Assembly: GCF_030264275.1 (NCBI RefSeq)
Contig: NZ_CP127165.1
Coordinates: forward strand, 291,001 to 355,000
Direction of reading: 5' to 3'
DNA: 64,000 nucleotides
Source: Marivivens sp. LCG002
GTDB lineage: Bacteria; Pseudomonadota; Alphaproteobacteria; Rhodobacterales; Rhodobacteraceae
Part shown: positions 34,182-42,526 of the stretch, in pieces
Layout: each line of letters begins with the position of its first letter
Numbering within the stretch: position 1 is the first letter of the stretch
Position numbers and translations under genes: made by a program
Notes under the pieces: generated by a model
The model's database searches: none
What the model was told of the DNA's origin: nothing
What the model saw: the letters and a program-made list of their open reading frames with translations, nothing else

Positions 34182-34895
34182 ATGACCCAGAACCAGCATC
34201 CCTCAGGCGCCCCTTGGCGCAATTTCTATGGCCGACTTCGCGGCAAGACCCTTCGCGACTCGCAGGAGGAATACCTGCGCGAAGATCTGGACGGTCTTTC
34301 CCCGGGTGCTGTGGGTTGGGACGTCAACCCCGAGCGTAAGCCTCTCGATATCGACGGGCTTTTCGGGGGCAGGCCGCTTTGGGTGGAAATCGGTTTCGGC
34401 GGTGGCGAACATCTGGTTCACATGGCCAAGACCTATCCCGACGTCGGGATCATCGGTTGCGAGCCGTTCATCAACGGCGTTGCGATGCTGCTCGGCAAAA
34501 TCCGCGAGGCTGGGGTGACCAACCTTGCCGTGCACCCCGGTGATGCGCGTGACCTCTTTGACGTGATCCCTGAAGGCACGGTTCAAAAGGCCTTTCTCAA
34601 CTATCCAGATCCATGGCCTAAAAAGCGGCACCACCGCCGCCGATTTGTGACGCAGGATCACCTCGAGCCGCTTCACCGCATCATGGCCGAGGGCGCCGAG
34701 TTCCGCGTTGCGACGGACATCGAGGATTACGTCCGCCAGACGCTTCAGGAAGTGCCCAAAGCGGGTTTCGAGTGGACCGCTCAGAGCCCCGAAGACTGGC
34801 GCGAGCCGTGGAGTGACTGGGTCTCGACACGCTACGAGCAAAAGGCTCTGCGTGAGGGACGAACGCCGCATTATCTGACCTTTATCCGTCGCTGA
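34182..34895 (+). CDS. trmB: tRNA (guanine-N7-)-methyltransferase
   Basis: SAM-dependent Rossmann methyltransferase of 237 residues making m7G46 in the variable loop of tRNAs. Motifs are WVEIGFGGGEHLVHMA (SAM site), GCEPFINGVAMLL, and the signature YPDPWPKKRHHRRRFV containing the catalytic Asp. It follows metK, which supplies its cofactor, but a terminator separates them. No strong Shine-Dalgarno is visible (AAAGGCGCGCC). Confidence 0.95.
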   Translation: MTQNQHPSGAPWRNFYGRLRGKTLRDSQEEYLREDLDGLSPGAVGWDVNPERKPLDIDGLFGGRPLWVEIGFGGGEHLVHMAKTYPDVGIIGCEPFINGVAMLLGKIREAGVTNLAVHPGDARDLFDVIPEGTVQKAFLNYPDPWPKKRHHRRRFVTQDHLEPLHRIMAEGAEFRVATDIEDYVRQTLQEVPKAGFEWTAQSPEDWREPWSDWVSTRYEQKALREGRTPHYLTFIRR

Positions 34896-35013
34896 TCCCC
34901 GAACTGCCTCGACCGACAAGAAATGTTCCGGATGACACATTCGGACCCTTGCTTGGTGCGGGTTCATGTCGTTCAGTGCCTCTGTCCCCTTATGAGAAGC
35001 GGCGGGAGAGCGG

Positions 35014-35751
35014 ATGCGTATCGGATTTATCGGAACCGGAACGATTGCAAGCGCAGTGGTGCGCGCCATCGCGAATGACGGGCATCTGATCACCATCTCG
35101 GAACGCAGCAAGACGTTTTCTTCGGCACTTGCGTCAGAATTTTCGAGCGTGAGCGTTACCGACAATCAAACAGTGCTTGATCAAAGCGACGTTGTTTTTA
35201 TTGCGCTCATGGCCGAGACCGCCAAGGATATTTTACCAGGCCTTTGTTTTCGGGGTGGCCAGCGTGTCATCTCATTCATGGCGGGTGTCACTCTCGAAGA
35301 CGTAGCAGCCATGGTCGCCCCAGCTGATGCAAGTGCCGTGATGCTTCCTTTTCCGACTATCGCAAGTGGAGGGTCCGCGATCCTTGCTCTTGGGGATAGG
35401 GGTCTGGTTGAAGCGATCTTCGGGGAGCGGAATCGTGTCTTCGCGCTCAAGGATGCCAAGGAGCTTGATGCTTATCTTTGTGCGCAGGCCATACTCTCGC
35501 CTATCGCGCGAATGGTCTCGGACACCGCACATTGGCTCGGCAATCGGATCGAGGACGGTGAGGCAGGAGAAGAGTTTCTCAGGGAGCTTGTCGCGTCGAG
35601 CCTCGGCCAGTCCCGCGCAGATGACCTGATCGCGGCGTTGAATACCGAAGGCGGGTATAATCAACGGCTCCGCTTGCATCTCGAACGGTCGGGACAAAGT
35701 CTCGACACCTTGCGCGGCTTGGATGGGTTGGAACAGGGAACACTTTCTTGA
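35014..35751 (+). CDS. Pyrroline-5-carboxylate reductase-like NAD(P)-binding protein
   Basis: Rossmann-fold protein of 245 residues. GFIGTGTIASAVVRAI at the N-terminus and the ProC-like sequence VISFMAGVTLEDVAAMV...VMLPFPTIASGGSAI at about residues 88-128 place it near ProC, but the ProC C-terminal domain is altered, so the substrate may differ. It overlaps the next gene, a demethylase-type flavoenzyme, by 4 bases (ATGA-like coupling), which suggests a shared pathway on an N-methylated or cyclic amine. Confidence 0.75.
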   Translation: MRIGFIGTGTIASAVVRAIANDGHLITISERSKTFSSALASEFSSVSVTDNQTVLDQSDVVFIALMAETAKDILPGLCFRGGQRVISFMAGVTLEDVAAMVAPADASAVMLPFPTIASGGSAILALGDRGLVEAIFGERNRVFALKDAKELDAYLCAQAILSPIARMVSDTAHWLGNRIEDGEAGEEFLRELVASSLGQSRADDLIAALNTEGGYNQRLRLHLERSGQSLDTLRGLDGLEQGTLS

Positions 35752-37721
35752 AACATATTTTCACACCCCTCAAGGTCGGGTCCCGAGTCCTCAAGAACCG
35801 AATTGTTTTTGGTGCGCACACGACGAATATGGCGCGTAACGGTCTCCCTTTCGAGCAGCACATCGCCTATTACAAGGAACGTGCACGAGGCGGGGCGTCG
35901 ATGATCGTCGTCGAGCCGATGCCTGTCCATGCGGCCGCCGTTCTCACGCGGGGCAATTTCCTTCATTCCGATGACAGCGTTGTGCCCCATTTCAAGGCCC
36001 TCACCCAAGCATGCAAAGCCTTTGGCACGGTGATGATCCAGCAACTCTATCACGTCGGTGCACATGGGGATTGGGACAACAGCTGGCATCCGAATTGGTC
36101 TCCATCGGGGGGACCGAGCTATCATGACAATGACGGCAGTCATGAAATGACGCCGAGCGAGATAGAGGAAACCATCGACGGGTTCGTAAAGGCGGCTTTG
36201 CGTTGCCAAGCGGCAGGGTTTGACGGGGTCGAGGTCTGGGCCGCCTATCACTCTTTGCTTGATCAATTCTGGACCCCGTTTTCCAACACGCGCAACGATG
36301 AATGGGGCGGATCGCTTGAAAACCGCACGCGCCTGTCCCGAACGATCATGAGGCGGATCCGCGAGGCCTGCGGACCCGATTTCATAATCGGCCTGTCGAT
36401 CAACGACAACGAAGAGGTGCCTGTCTGTCTCAGCCGTGCAGAGATGGTCGAGGTCGTGTCGCTCCACGATGCACAGGGGCTCATGGATTATGTGACTGTC
36501 GGTTCGGGCAGTTATTTCGAATATTACAAGATCCTTCCCACCTTTCAGTTTGCAGAGAACCTTGGGGCGGATTTGGCAAAACTGCTCAAGGATGCAGGAG
36601 TTGGGGCCAAAGTGATCGCCGAGTCCAACATCCGCACCCCCGAGAACGCGAATACCGTGATCGGGGCGGGGCAGTCCGACCTTGTGTCGATTGTTCGAGG
36701 CCAGATTGCCGATCCCCATTTGGTCAAAAAGGCTGAAGAGGGCCGTTCCGACGATATTCGGGGCTGTCTGACCTGTAACGAGCAATGTTGGGGGAGACGC
36801 GGACGGGATTACTATATCTCCTGCCTTATCAATCCCGCTGTCGGGCACGAATATCTTTGGGGGGACGAAGAGTTCAGTAGAACCGATACGCCCCGCTCTG
36901 TGTTGGTTGTCGGAGGCGGGCCGGCGGGGCTCGAGGCGGCGCGGGTTGCCGCTGCCAGAGGGCACCGTGTCTGCTTGGTCGAAGCGTCCGGCAAGCTAGG
37001 AGGGCAATTCCGCCTTGCCGGGATGCAGCCGCGTCGCGCCCAGATCACGGACTTGATCGATTGGTATGAACGACAACTTGCAAAACTTGGAGTCGATGTT
37101 CGGTTTCATACCTATTTCGACGCCGAGGATATCGGGTCCTTTGGCGCGGATCATTTGATCATTGCCACAGGTTCGTTTGCCAACGAGAGCGGGTTTCAGA
37201 AGGCACTTCCGCACCGTGCAACGCTCGAAGGCATCGAGAGCCGAAACGTTTGGAGCGCGGCGGATGTGATGGGGAAATCCGCGCGCTTGGGAAAGCGTGT
37301 CGTCATTCTCGATGAAGGTGGGCATTGGAAAGGGGTCGGCACGGCTTGGGCTTTGGCTGAAGCAGGGCATGAAGTGACGATTGTCACACCTGACCCAGTT
37401 GTGGCCAAGGAACTCTATCGGTCGGGCGCCGATGTGCCTGCCCGCATGACTTTGGCCAAGCTTGGCGTGCGTTTTGTGACGGAAACCGCGCTCGAGGCAT
37501 GGACCAAAGATGGGGCAAGCTGTCTTTCGCTCTTGACAGGGGAAGCGTCGTTAATTCCAGCAGATAGTCTTGTTTTGGCCACGGGGAACCGCTCTGATCA
37601 GAGTCTTTTGGTCGAGTTGACTGCGAAAGGCATCACAAGTCATGTCATCGGCGACGCCATGTCCCCGCGCAAAGCTCCCGCGGCGATCCGAGAAGGACGA
37701 CTTGCAGGACTTGCTCTCTGA
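35748..37721 (+). CDS. Old Yellow Enzyme-type NADH:flavin oxidoreductase with Fe-S and FAD/NAD domains (dienoyl-CoA reductase/N-methylproline demethylase family)
   Basis: Multidomain flavoenzyme of 657 residues. The N-terminal FMN TIM barrel runs to about residue 335 and includes QQLYHVGAHG, the active-site stretch GFDGVEVWAAYHSLLDQF and FSNTRNDEWGGSLENR. A [4Fe-4S] motif CLTCNEQC...C follows at about 340-360. A second domain begins with the FAD motif VLVVGGGPAGLEAARVA near residue 385. This is the architecture of 2,4-dienoyl-CoA reductase, trimethylamine dehydrogenase and StcD-type N-methylproline demethylases. The ProC-like partner makes an N-methylated proline derivative an attractive but unproven substrate. 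Confidence 0.82.
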   Translation: MKHIFTPLKVGSRVLKNRIVFGAHTTNMARNGLPFEQHIAYYKERARGGASMIVVEPMPVHAAAVLTRGNFLHSDDSVVPHFKALTQACKAFGTVMIQQLYHVGAHGDWDNSWHPNWSPSGGPSYHDNDGSHEMTPSEIEETIDGFVKAALRCQAAGFDGVEVWAAYHSLLDQFWTPFSNTRNDEWGGSLENRTRLSRTIMRRIREACGPDFIIGLSINDNEEVPVCLSRAEMVEVVSLHDAQGLMDYVTVGSGSYFEYYKILPTFQFAENLGADLAKLLKDAGVGAKVIAESNIRTPENANTVIGAGQSDLVSIVRGQIADPHLVKKAEEGRSDDIRGCLTCNEQCWGRRGRDYYISCLINPAVGHEYLWGDEEFSRTDTPRSVLVVGGGPAGLEAARVAAARGHRVCLVEASGKLGGQFRLAGMQPRRAQITDLIDWYERQLAKLGVDVRFHTYFDAEDIGSFGADHLIIATGSFANESGFQKALPHRATLEGIESRNVWSAADVMGKSARLGKRVVILDEGGHWKGVGTAWALAEAGHEVTIVTPDPVVAKELYRSGADVPARMTLAKLGVRFVTETALEAWTKDGASCLSLLTGEASLIPADSLVLATGNRSDQSLLVELTAKGITSHVIGDAMSPRKAPAAIREGRLAGLAL

Positions 37722-37850
37722 GCGATTTTGCTGCGGCACGTAAATTTGCGTAACTCTGCGGCGATCTCTTGCGAATGCGTAGAAAACCCACTTTGGTGAG
37801 CGCTAACAGTTTTGCCAAAGCGCCGACCCGCCGAACTTTCAGGAGCATTT

Positions 37851-39008
37851 ATGAATAAGCCGCAATTCGCCGTTACGCGGTTTTACTTCACGTTGTTCAT
37901 GCCTGCTGCTGTGACCGTGGCCTATCTTCCGATTTGGCTCGACCATATCGGGATCACCGAGTCGCAGATCGGGGTTTTGAATGCGGCGCCGATGGCAATC
38001 ACACTCCTTTTGACTGTGTTCGTCGGCCGCATTGCGGATAAAGCCACCGACTGGAAGCAGACGATTTTGATCGGTCAGGCCCTTGCCGCGCTCTTTGCTG
38101 CGTTTTTCGGACTTGCCGATACGTTTGTCACTGTTCTGATCGCTTGGGTGCTTGCGGTGTCTCCTGCGATCATGGTCGGTCCTGTCGCGGATGCTGCGAC
38201 GATCCGTTTGGGACAGCGCAGCGGCTTTTCGTTCGGCACCGTCAGAGCTTGGGGCACCGCAGGGTTTCTGTTGATCAGCTTGGTGACTGGGTATCTTGCC
38301 GATTGGTTCGGGCCGAATGCTTTTTTGTGGCTCTTTGGGGGGCTTTCGGCGCTGCGCGTGGTGACGGGCTATTATCTTCCCGTGATGCGTGATCCTGCGA
38401 GCAAACGCTCGACAAGCGGGGGTGCCATTCTCACGAAAGAGCTGCGCCAAGCGCTCAGACTTTGGGTGCTTCTGCCTTTGATCGGGGCATCGTTCATCTT
38501 TTCCACCCATATGATCATGAACGGCTTTTCTGCTTTGGTCTGGAGCAATCAAGGCATTTCCGCAGGCACGATCGGGTTCCTGATCGCACTCGCCGCAGGC
38601 GCCGAGGCCGTAACCATGCTTCTTTGGAAACACGTGGAGTTCCGCTTTACCGCGCGTTCGCTTTTGATGCTTGGCGGCGCTTTTGCGATTTTGCGTTGGA
38701 CGCTCATGACGTTCGAGCCGAGCGTGCCGGTCCTTGTTCTGGTTCAACTGTTACAGGCGTTCAGTTTTACCTTTGCCTATCTGGGGGGCATGTATTTCAT
38801 CGCGAAACGGACGGACGAATCCGTTTCGGCCGAGGCACAGGGGTTCTTTGCGATCCTGATGCAGACATCGTCCATTTTCGTGGTCATGGCTTTCGGGCCG
38901 ATCTTCAAGGTTTTCGGCTCGGATGCCTTCTTTTTCAGTGCGTTGGTCTCTTTTGTCGGGATGGCGCTGACCTTTGTCTCGCTCCTCATCCAAAAAGATC
39001 AAACCTAG
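37851..39008 (+). CDS. MFS transporter
   Basis: Inner-membrane transporter of 385 residues with twelve predicted helices; FGTVRAWGTAGFLLISLVTG and the conserved loop GRIADKATDWKQT fit the MFS group around nucleoside and phenylpropionate permeases. AGGAG at 37841-37845 sets the start at 37851. It is 129 bases after the flavoenzyme gene and on the same strand, so it may import the substrate of that pathway. A symmetrical hairpin separates it from the convergent cox genes. Confidence 0.82.
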   Translation: MNKPQFAVTRFYFTLFMPAAVTVAYLPIWLDHIGITESQIGVLNAAPMAITLLLTVFVGRIADKATDWKQTILIGQALAALFAAFFGLADTFVTVLIAWVLAVSPAIMVGPVADAATIRLGQRSGFSFGTVRAWGTAGFLLISLVTGYLADWFGPNAFLWLFGGLSALRVVTGYYLPVMRDPASKRSTSGGAILTKELRQALRLWVLLPLIGASFIFSTHMIMNGFSALVWSNQGISAGTIGFLIALAAGAEAVTMLLWKHVEFRFTARSLLMLGGAFAILRWTLMTFEPSVPVLVLVQLLQAFSFTFAYLGGMYFIAKRTDESVSAEAQGFFAILMQTSSIFVVMAFGPIFKVFGSDAFFFSALVSFVGMALTFVSLLIQKDQT

Positions 39009-39014
39009 GAGAAT

Positions 39015-39041
39015 GGCTGCGCCTTTCGGCAAGGCGCAGCC
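39015..39041. terminator. Hairpin between the convergent MFS gene and coxG
   Basis: Perfect 11-bp stem GGCTGCGCCTT/AAGGCGCAGCC with a 5-nt loop, between two convergent stops. There is no T-run on either side. Confidence 0.6.
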
Positions 39042-39047
39042 GTTCGA

Positions 39048-39500
39048 TCAGGCTTCGGCCTTTTCTTCCATCACTTCTGCGAACTTGGCAAAGAACGCAC
39101 CCGCCAGCTTTTTCGCTGTGCTCTGGATCAAACGGCTTCCAAGCTGGGCGAGTTTCCCCCCGATTTCGGCCTTTGCATCATAGCTCAGCAGGGTTTTTCC
39201 GTCGACTTCGGTCAGCGTCACATCTGCGCCGCCCTTTGCGTGACCCGCCGCACCGCCGTTGCCTTGACCCGTCAGAGAAAACGCGTCCGGCGCGCCTGAC
39301 TTGTCCAAGGTCACATTGCCGCTGAATCTGGCTTTGACGGGACCCACCTTGAGAACGACAAGCGCTTCAAGTTCGCTATCGGAATGCTGGATCAACTCCT
39401 CGCAACCGGGAATACATTGTTTGAGGATGTTCGGGTCGTTCAGAGCCGCATAAACACGATCTTTCGGGGCATCGATCAGGATTTCGTCCTTGAGTTCCAT
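39048..39500 (-). CDS. coxG: CoxG, SRPBCC-fold CO dehydrogenase accessory protein
   Basis: Protein of 150 residues of the CoxG/SRPBCC family (MELKDEILIDAPKDRVYAALNDP, LKQCIPGCEEL), implicated in anchoring CO dehydrogenase to the cytoplasmic membrane and passing electrons to quinone. The Ala-rich C-terminus (STAKKLAGAFFAKFAEVMEEK) could be amphipathic. It is shorter than the roughly 205-residue CoxG of Oligotropha, lacking the long C-terminal extension. AAGGA lies eight bases before the start. It is the last gene of the cox operon. Confidence 0.88.
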   Translation of the reverse strand: MELKDEILIDAPKDRVYAALNDPNILKQCIPGCEELIQHSDSELEALVVLKVGPVKARFSGNVTLDKSGAPDAFSLTGQGNGGAAGHAKGGADVTLTEVDGKTLLSYDAKAEIGGKLAQLGSRLIQSTAKKLAGAFFAKFAEVMEEKAEA

Positions 39501-39513
39501 TTTGCAGTCCTTC

Positions 39514-39636
39514 TTAGCAACAGGGATATTTTACGGTGGCCAGAACCTCGGCCTGCTCCGGTGTGAGAGGCTTTGGCTTGAGATGCTCGAGCAAACGTTT
39601 GAGTGTCGGTTTTTCCTTGTCCGCGAGGTCAGGCAT
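39514..39636 (-). CDS. 40-aa protein with C-terminal Cys-Cys, between coxF and coxG
   Basis: The frame opens with MPDLADKEKPTLKRLLEHL and ends ...ATVKYPCC. It has AGGACA eight or so bases before its ATG, overlaps the coxF stop by 8 bases, and ends 13 bases before coxG; this tight packing in a translationally coupled operon is the main argument that it is real. It is basic and probably helical. The terminal vicinal cysteines could bind copper or carry sulphur, which would suit assembly of the CuSMo site of CO dehydrogenase, but that is inference. I recognise no family. Confidence 0.62.
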   Translation of the reverse strand: MPDLADKEKPTLKRLLEHLKPKPLTPEQAEVLATVKYPCC

Positions 39637-40429
39637 CGGCGCTGTCCTTTCTTTGTTTGCGGCGACGTATTTGGGTCAGTTGTGCAAGGATCGAGAGAGC
39701 GATTTCGTCAGGCGTGACCGCATCGATCGCAAGCCCTGCCGGTGCCTGCACCCGTGAAAGTGCAGTTTCGTCAAAGCCCGCTTCGGCAAGTTTATTCGAC
39801 AGAGCCGCCCATTTTTTGCGGCTCGCAACGAAGCCGATATGCTCGCTCTGGGTCTGAAGCGCCGACTTGAGCGCGGCAAGATCATCTTTGCCTTGGGTCG
39901 CAACCACGACCATTCGGCGTGCGCCTGTGGCAAGCGGATGGATCGTGTCGTCTGCGTCGGGCGTCTGCACCGACCAATTGAAGCGTTCCGCCAATGCGGC
40001 AAGCGCACGGGCAACGGGTGAAGTTCCAAAAACGAGAAGTTCGGGCATCGGCACCACCGGTTCGATGAAGATGTCGAGCGACCCTTTGGACGGGCAGCCG
40101 TTCTTGGCGTATCGTATACCGTTCACTTCTGCGCCCGCTTCGATCTCGAGATCGGCAAGCACTTCGGCAGGAGCAAGAGAGATAAGCTGGGGGGCACCCT
40201 CGTCGATGGCGCGGAGGGTCGCTTTGGTCATTGCGGACCGCACGCATCCGCCCCCGATCCATCCTTCGATGATCGTGCCTTCGTGGTTGAGCACGGCCTT
40301 TGCGCCCGGTTTTGCCGCCGTCAGGCCCATAGTGCGAATGACTGTGGCAATCGCATAGGGTTCGCCTCTGTCCGACAAAGACCGGACGAGCTCGTCAAAG
40401 CCGGTATCCGGGAATTTGGTTGTGATCAT
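39629..40429 (-). CDS. coxF: CoxF/XdhC-family CO dehydrogenase maturation factor
   Basis: XdhC/CoxI-family protein of 266 residues. The N-terminal XdhC region contains GWIGGGCVRSA, and the Rossmann-like C-terminal domain has VFGTSPVARALAALAERF and VVATQGKDDLAALK. XdhC relatives insert or sulphurate the molybdenum cofactor; in the cox cluster CoxF is linked to completing the [CuSMoO2] centre. Its start overlaps the coxE stop (ATGA), and its stop overlaps the small gene that follows. Confidence 0.9.
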   Translation of the reverse strand: MITTKFPDTGFDELVRSLSDRGEPYAIATVIRTMGLTAAKPGAKAVLNHEGTIIEGWIGGGCVRSAMTKATLRAIDEGAPQLISLAPAEVLADLEIEAGAEVNGIRYAKNGCPSKGSLDIFIEPVVPMPELLVFGTSPVARALAALAERFNWSVQTPDADDTIHPLATGARRMVVVATQGKDDLAALKSALQTQSEHIGFVASRKKWAALSNKLAEAGFDETALSRVQAPAGLAIDAVTPDEIALSILAQLTQIRRRKQRKDSADA

Positions 40430-41604
40430 AGTCGCATCAACTCCGTTTCTAGAGCAGCAAGATCCGCCAGAGTGTTCGCAGGTCGGAAGAGATCCAGATG
40501 AGGCAGTGCGTGGCGCATCCCTGCGGCCACGGGTTCATAACCGTCCCACCCTTTGAGAGGATTGAGCCAGATGATCCTGCAGCCCCGCTTTTTGAGCAGC
40601 GCAAGCGCTTCGCCGATTTGCTCGGGCGCGCCGGTGTCATAGCCGTCGGACAAGATCACGACGACTGTGCGGCCATCCACGAATCTGCGCGCATAGGTCT
40701 TGGAAAACTGAAGCAGCGATGTGCCGATCTTCGAGCCGCCGCCAAAGCCGTCTGCAAGCACGGACAAGCGCCCGAGGGCCCGCATCGGATCACGATCACG
40801 AAGCGCCTCGGCAATCCGAACGAGCCGCGTGTGAAAGAGATAGGCATCCGCCGTGTCATCCGCACGCATGAGCCCCGCAACAAAGGCAAGGAATACTTGA
40901 GCATAGAGCGTCATCGACCCCGAGACGTCACAGATCGTCACGATCTTTCGTGGACGATCGGGGCGCTTTTTCTTGGGGAGCTGTAGCGGCTCGCCTCCTG
41001 TCTGGAGGCTTTGGCGCATGAGCTTGCGAAAATGGATGCGGTCACCCTTTTGAGCGGCCTTGCGGCGACGCGAACGACGGTCACGAAGCGCGGCTCCAAG
41101 ACGGTGCGCGATGGCTTCGGCCTCTTTGATCTCGTCGGGTTGAACCACGTGGCGCAGGTCGCGGCGCATCTTTTGCTGGGTCAGGGTCGCAACGAGTTTG
41201 CCTTCGCCGCCCGAGTTGCTTTCGCCTTCGCCTTGATCGGGGGCGGTGGCCTCGCCGGACGCGCCGCCCTCGTCCGCCCCGCGTGCGGGACGGGATGAAT
41301 GAACATGTTGGGCCATCGTGTTTGACCGGCTCATCCGCTCGGTCACGCGGCCTCCGTTCATCCAGAAACTGTCGAACAGGGTATCAAAGCGCTCGAACTC
41401 TTCGCGGCATCCGGTGAGCACGGTCTTGAGCGCGCTCTTGGCCTCGGTCGGGCGATAGGGTTCCACTTGGGCCAATGCCATGAGTGATGCCTCGGCCTCT
41501 GCGACACCCACGCGGAACCCGTTGTCCCGCAGATGGGCAACGAACCCCCCGACCCGCGCGGCGGGTCCGCTGTCGCGTCCCGAAAATTTCGTGACCCGCG
41601 TCAT
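40426..41604 (-). CDS. coxE: CoxE, von Willebrand factor A-domain maturation protein
   Basis: Protein of 392 residues of the CoxE/VWA family. A basic middle part is followed by a MIDAS motif DVSGSM (Asp226) and a C-terminal VWA domain (VVVILSDGYDTG). A low-complexity Gly/Glu/Ser linker lies at about residues 107-136. CoxE acts with the AAA+ protein CoxD in copper insertion into the CO dehydrogenase active site. The start overlaps the coxD stop. Confidence 0.9.
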   Translation of the reverse strand: MTRVTKFSGRDSGPAARVGGFVAHLRDNGFRVGVAEAEASLMALAQVEPYRPTEAKSALKTVLTGCREEFERFDTLFDSFWMNGGRVTERMSRSNTMAQHVHSSRPARGADEGGASGEATAPDQGEGESNSGGEGKLVATLTQQKMRRDLRHVVQPDEIKEAEAIAHRLGAALRDRRSRRRKAAQKGDRIHFRKLMRQSLQTGGEPLQLPKKKRPDRPRKIVTICDVSGSMTLYAQVFLAFVAGLMRADDTADAYLFHTRLVRIAEALRDRDPMRALGRLSVLADGFGGGSKIGTSLLQFSKTYARRFVDGRTVVVILSDGYDTGAPEQIGEALALLKKRGCRIIWLNPLKGWDGYEPVAAGMRHALPHLDLFRPANTLADLAALETELMRL

Positions 41605-42473
41605 GCGGCTTGCCCCGCAAGTCGTTGGGTGATCTCGGTGGTGATATTGAAACGGTCCACCTCGGTCTTGAGCAAGGTCGCCATTGTCGCTTGAAGCAGG
41701 GCGGGGTCCTGAGTAAGATCGTTGATCCCAAGCCCGATCAGAGCGGCAGCAAAGTCGAGCATTTCCGCAATGCCGGGCACCTTTTCAAGGTCCTCTTTGC
41801 GCAAGCTCTGGATGAAGCCTACAATCTGGCCGGCAAGTGCTGCTTCGATATCAGGGCAACGCGACTTGAGGATCGCGAGTTCCGTTTGACGATCGGGATA
41901 GCCGACATGGGCATAAAGACAGCGGCGGCGCAGTGCATCCGACAGATCGCGGGTTCCGTTCGCGGTGAGAATGACGACGGGACGCGCGGTGGCTGTGATC
42001 GTCCCGAGTTCGGGGATTGTAATCTGGAAGTCGGACAGGACTTCGAGAAGAAACGCTTCGAACTCCTCGTCCGCGCGGTCGATTTCGTCGACCAGCAAAA
42101 CGGGCGATTTCGCCTGCCTGATTGCGGCCAGAAGGGGGCGTTCAAGAAGAAACTCTTCGGAAAAAATCCGTGCCTCTGCGTCGGTCACGGTTCCGCTTTC
42201 GGCTGCGGCGCGGATCGAAAGGAGCTGCTTTTGATAGTTCCATTCGTAGATCGCCTGAGAGGCATCGAGCCCCTCGTAGCATTGTAACCGAATGAGCTTT
42301 GTCTCGTTCACGGCGGCCAGAACTTTGGCGATTTCGGTTTTGCCGACGCCCGCTGCGCCTTCAAGCAGCAAAGGACGACCAAGGGTAAGAGCAAGATGAA
42401 CGGCCATCGCCAGATCATCCGAAGCCACATAGCCTTGGCCCGCCATTGCGGTTTGGATCGCTTTGAAACTCAT
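41601..42473 (-). CDS. coxD: CoxD, MoxR-type AAA+ ATPase
   Basis: AAA+ chaperone of 290 residues. Walker A GAAGVGKT is at residues 39-46, Walker B VLLVDEIDRADEEFEAF at about 125-140, and sensor VVILTANGTRDLSDALRRRC follows. CoxD is needed to sulphurate the molybdenum centre of CO dehydrogenase before copper is inserted. The start at 42473 has AAGGGG upstream; the frame runs open to 42749 into coxL without support. A hairpin in the 53-base gap after coxL may adjust its expression. Confidence 0.91.
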   Translation of the reverse strand: MSFKAIQTAMAGQGYVASDDLAMAVHLALTLGRPLLLEGAAGVGKTEIAKVLAAVNETKLIRLQCYEGLDASQAIYEWNYQKQLLSIRAAAESGTVTDAEARIFSEEFLLERPLLAAIRQAKSPVLLVDEIDRADEEFEAFLLEVLSDFQITIPELGTITATARPVVILTANGTRDLSDALRRRCLYAHVGYPDRQTELAILKSRCPDIEAALAGQIVGFIQSLRKEDLEKVPGIAEMLDFAAALIGLGINDLTQDPALLQATMATLLKTEVDRFNITTEITQRLAGQAA

Positions 42474-42493
42474 GAAACGCCCCTTGGTGAGGT

Positions 42494-42519
42494 GGGCCGC
42501 CCCGCGTGAGGGGCAGCCC
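42494..42519 (-). promoter_or_regulatory. Intercistronic hairpin between coxL and coxD
   Basis: GGGC-c-GCCCC at 42494-42503 pairs with GGGGC-a-GCCC at 42510-42519: nine pairs, one mismatch, 6-nt loop. It lies just after the coxL stop with no T-run, so it more likely stabilises coxMSL mRNA or partly terminates than ends the operon. Confidence 0.5.
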
Positions 42520-42526
42520 GTTTGCA

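Noticed and set aside
32850..34199. A 449-codon open frame opposite metK
   Set aside because: Antisense shadow running across the metK riboswitch and terminator; no family resemblance.
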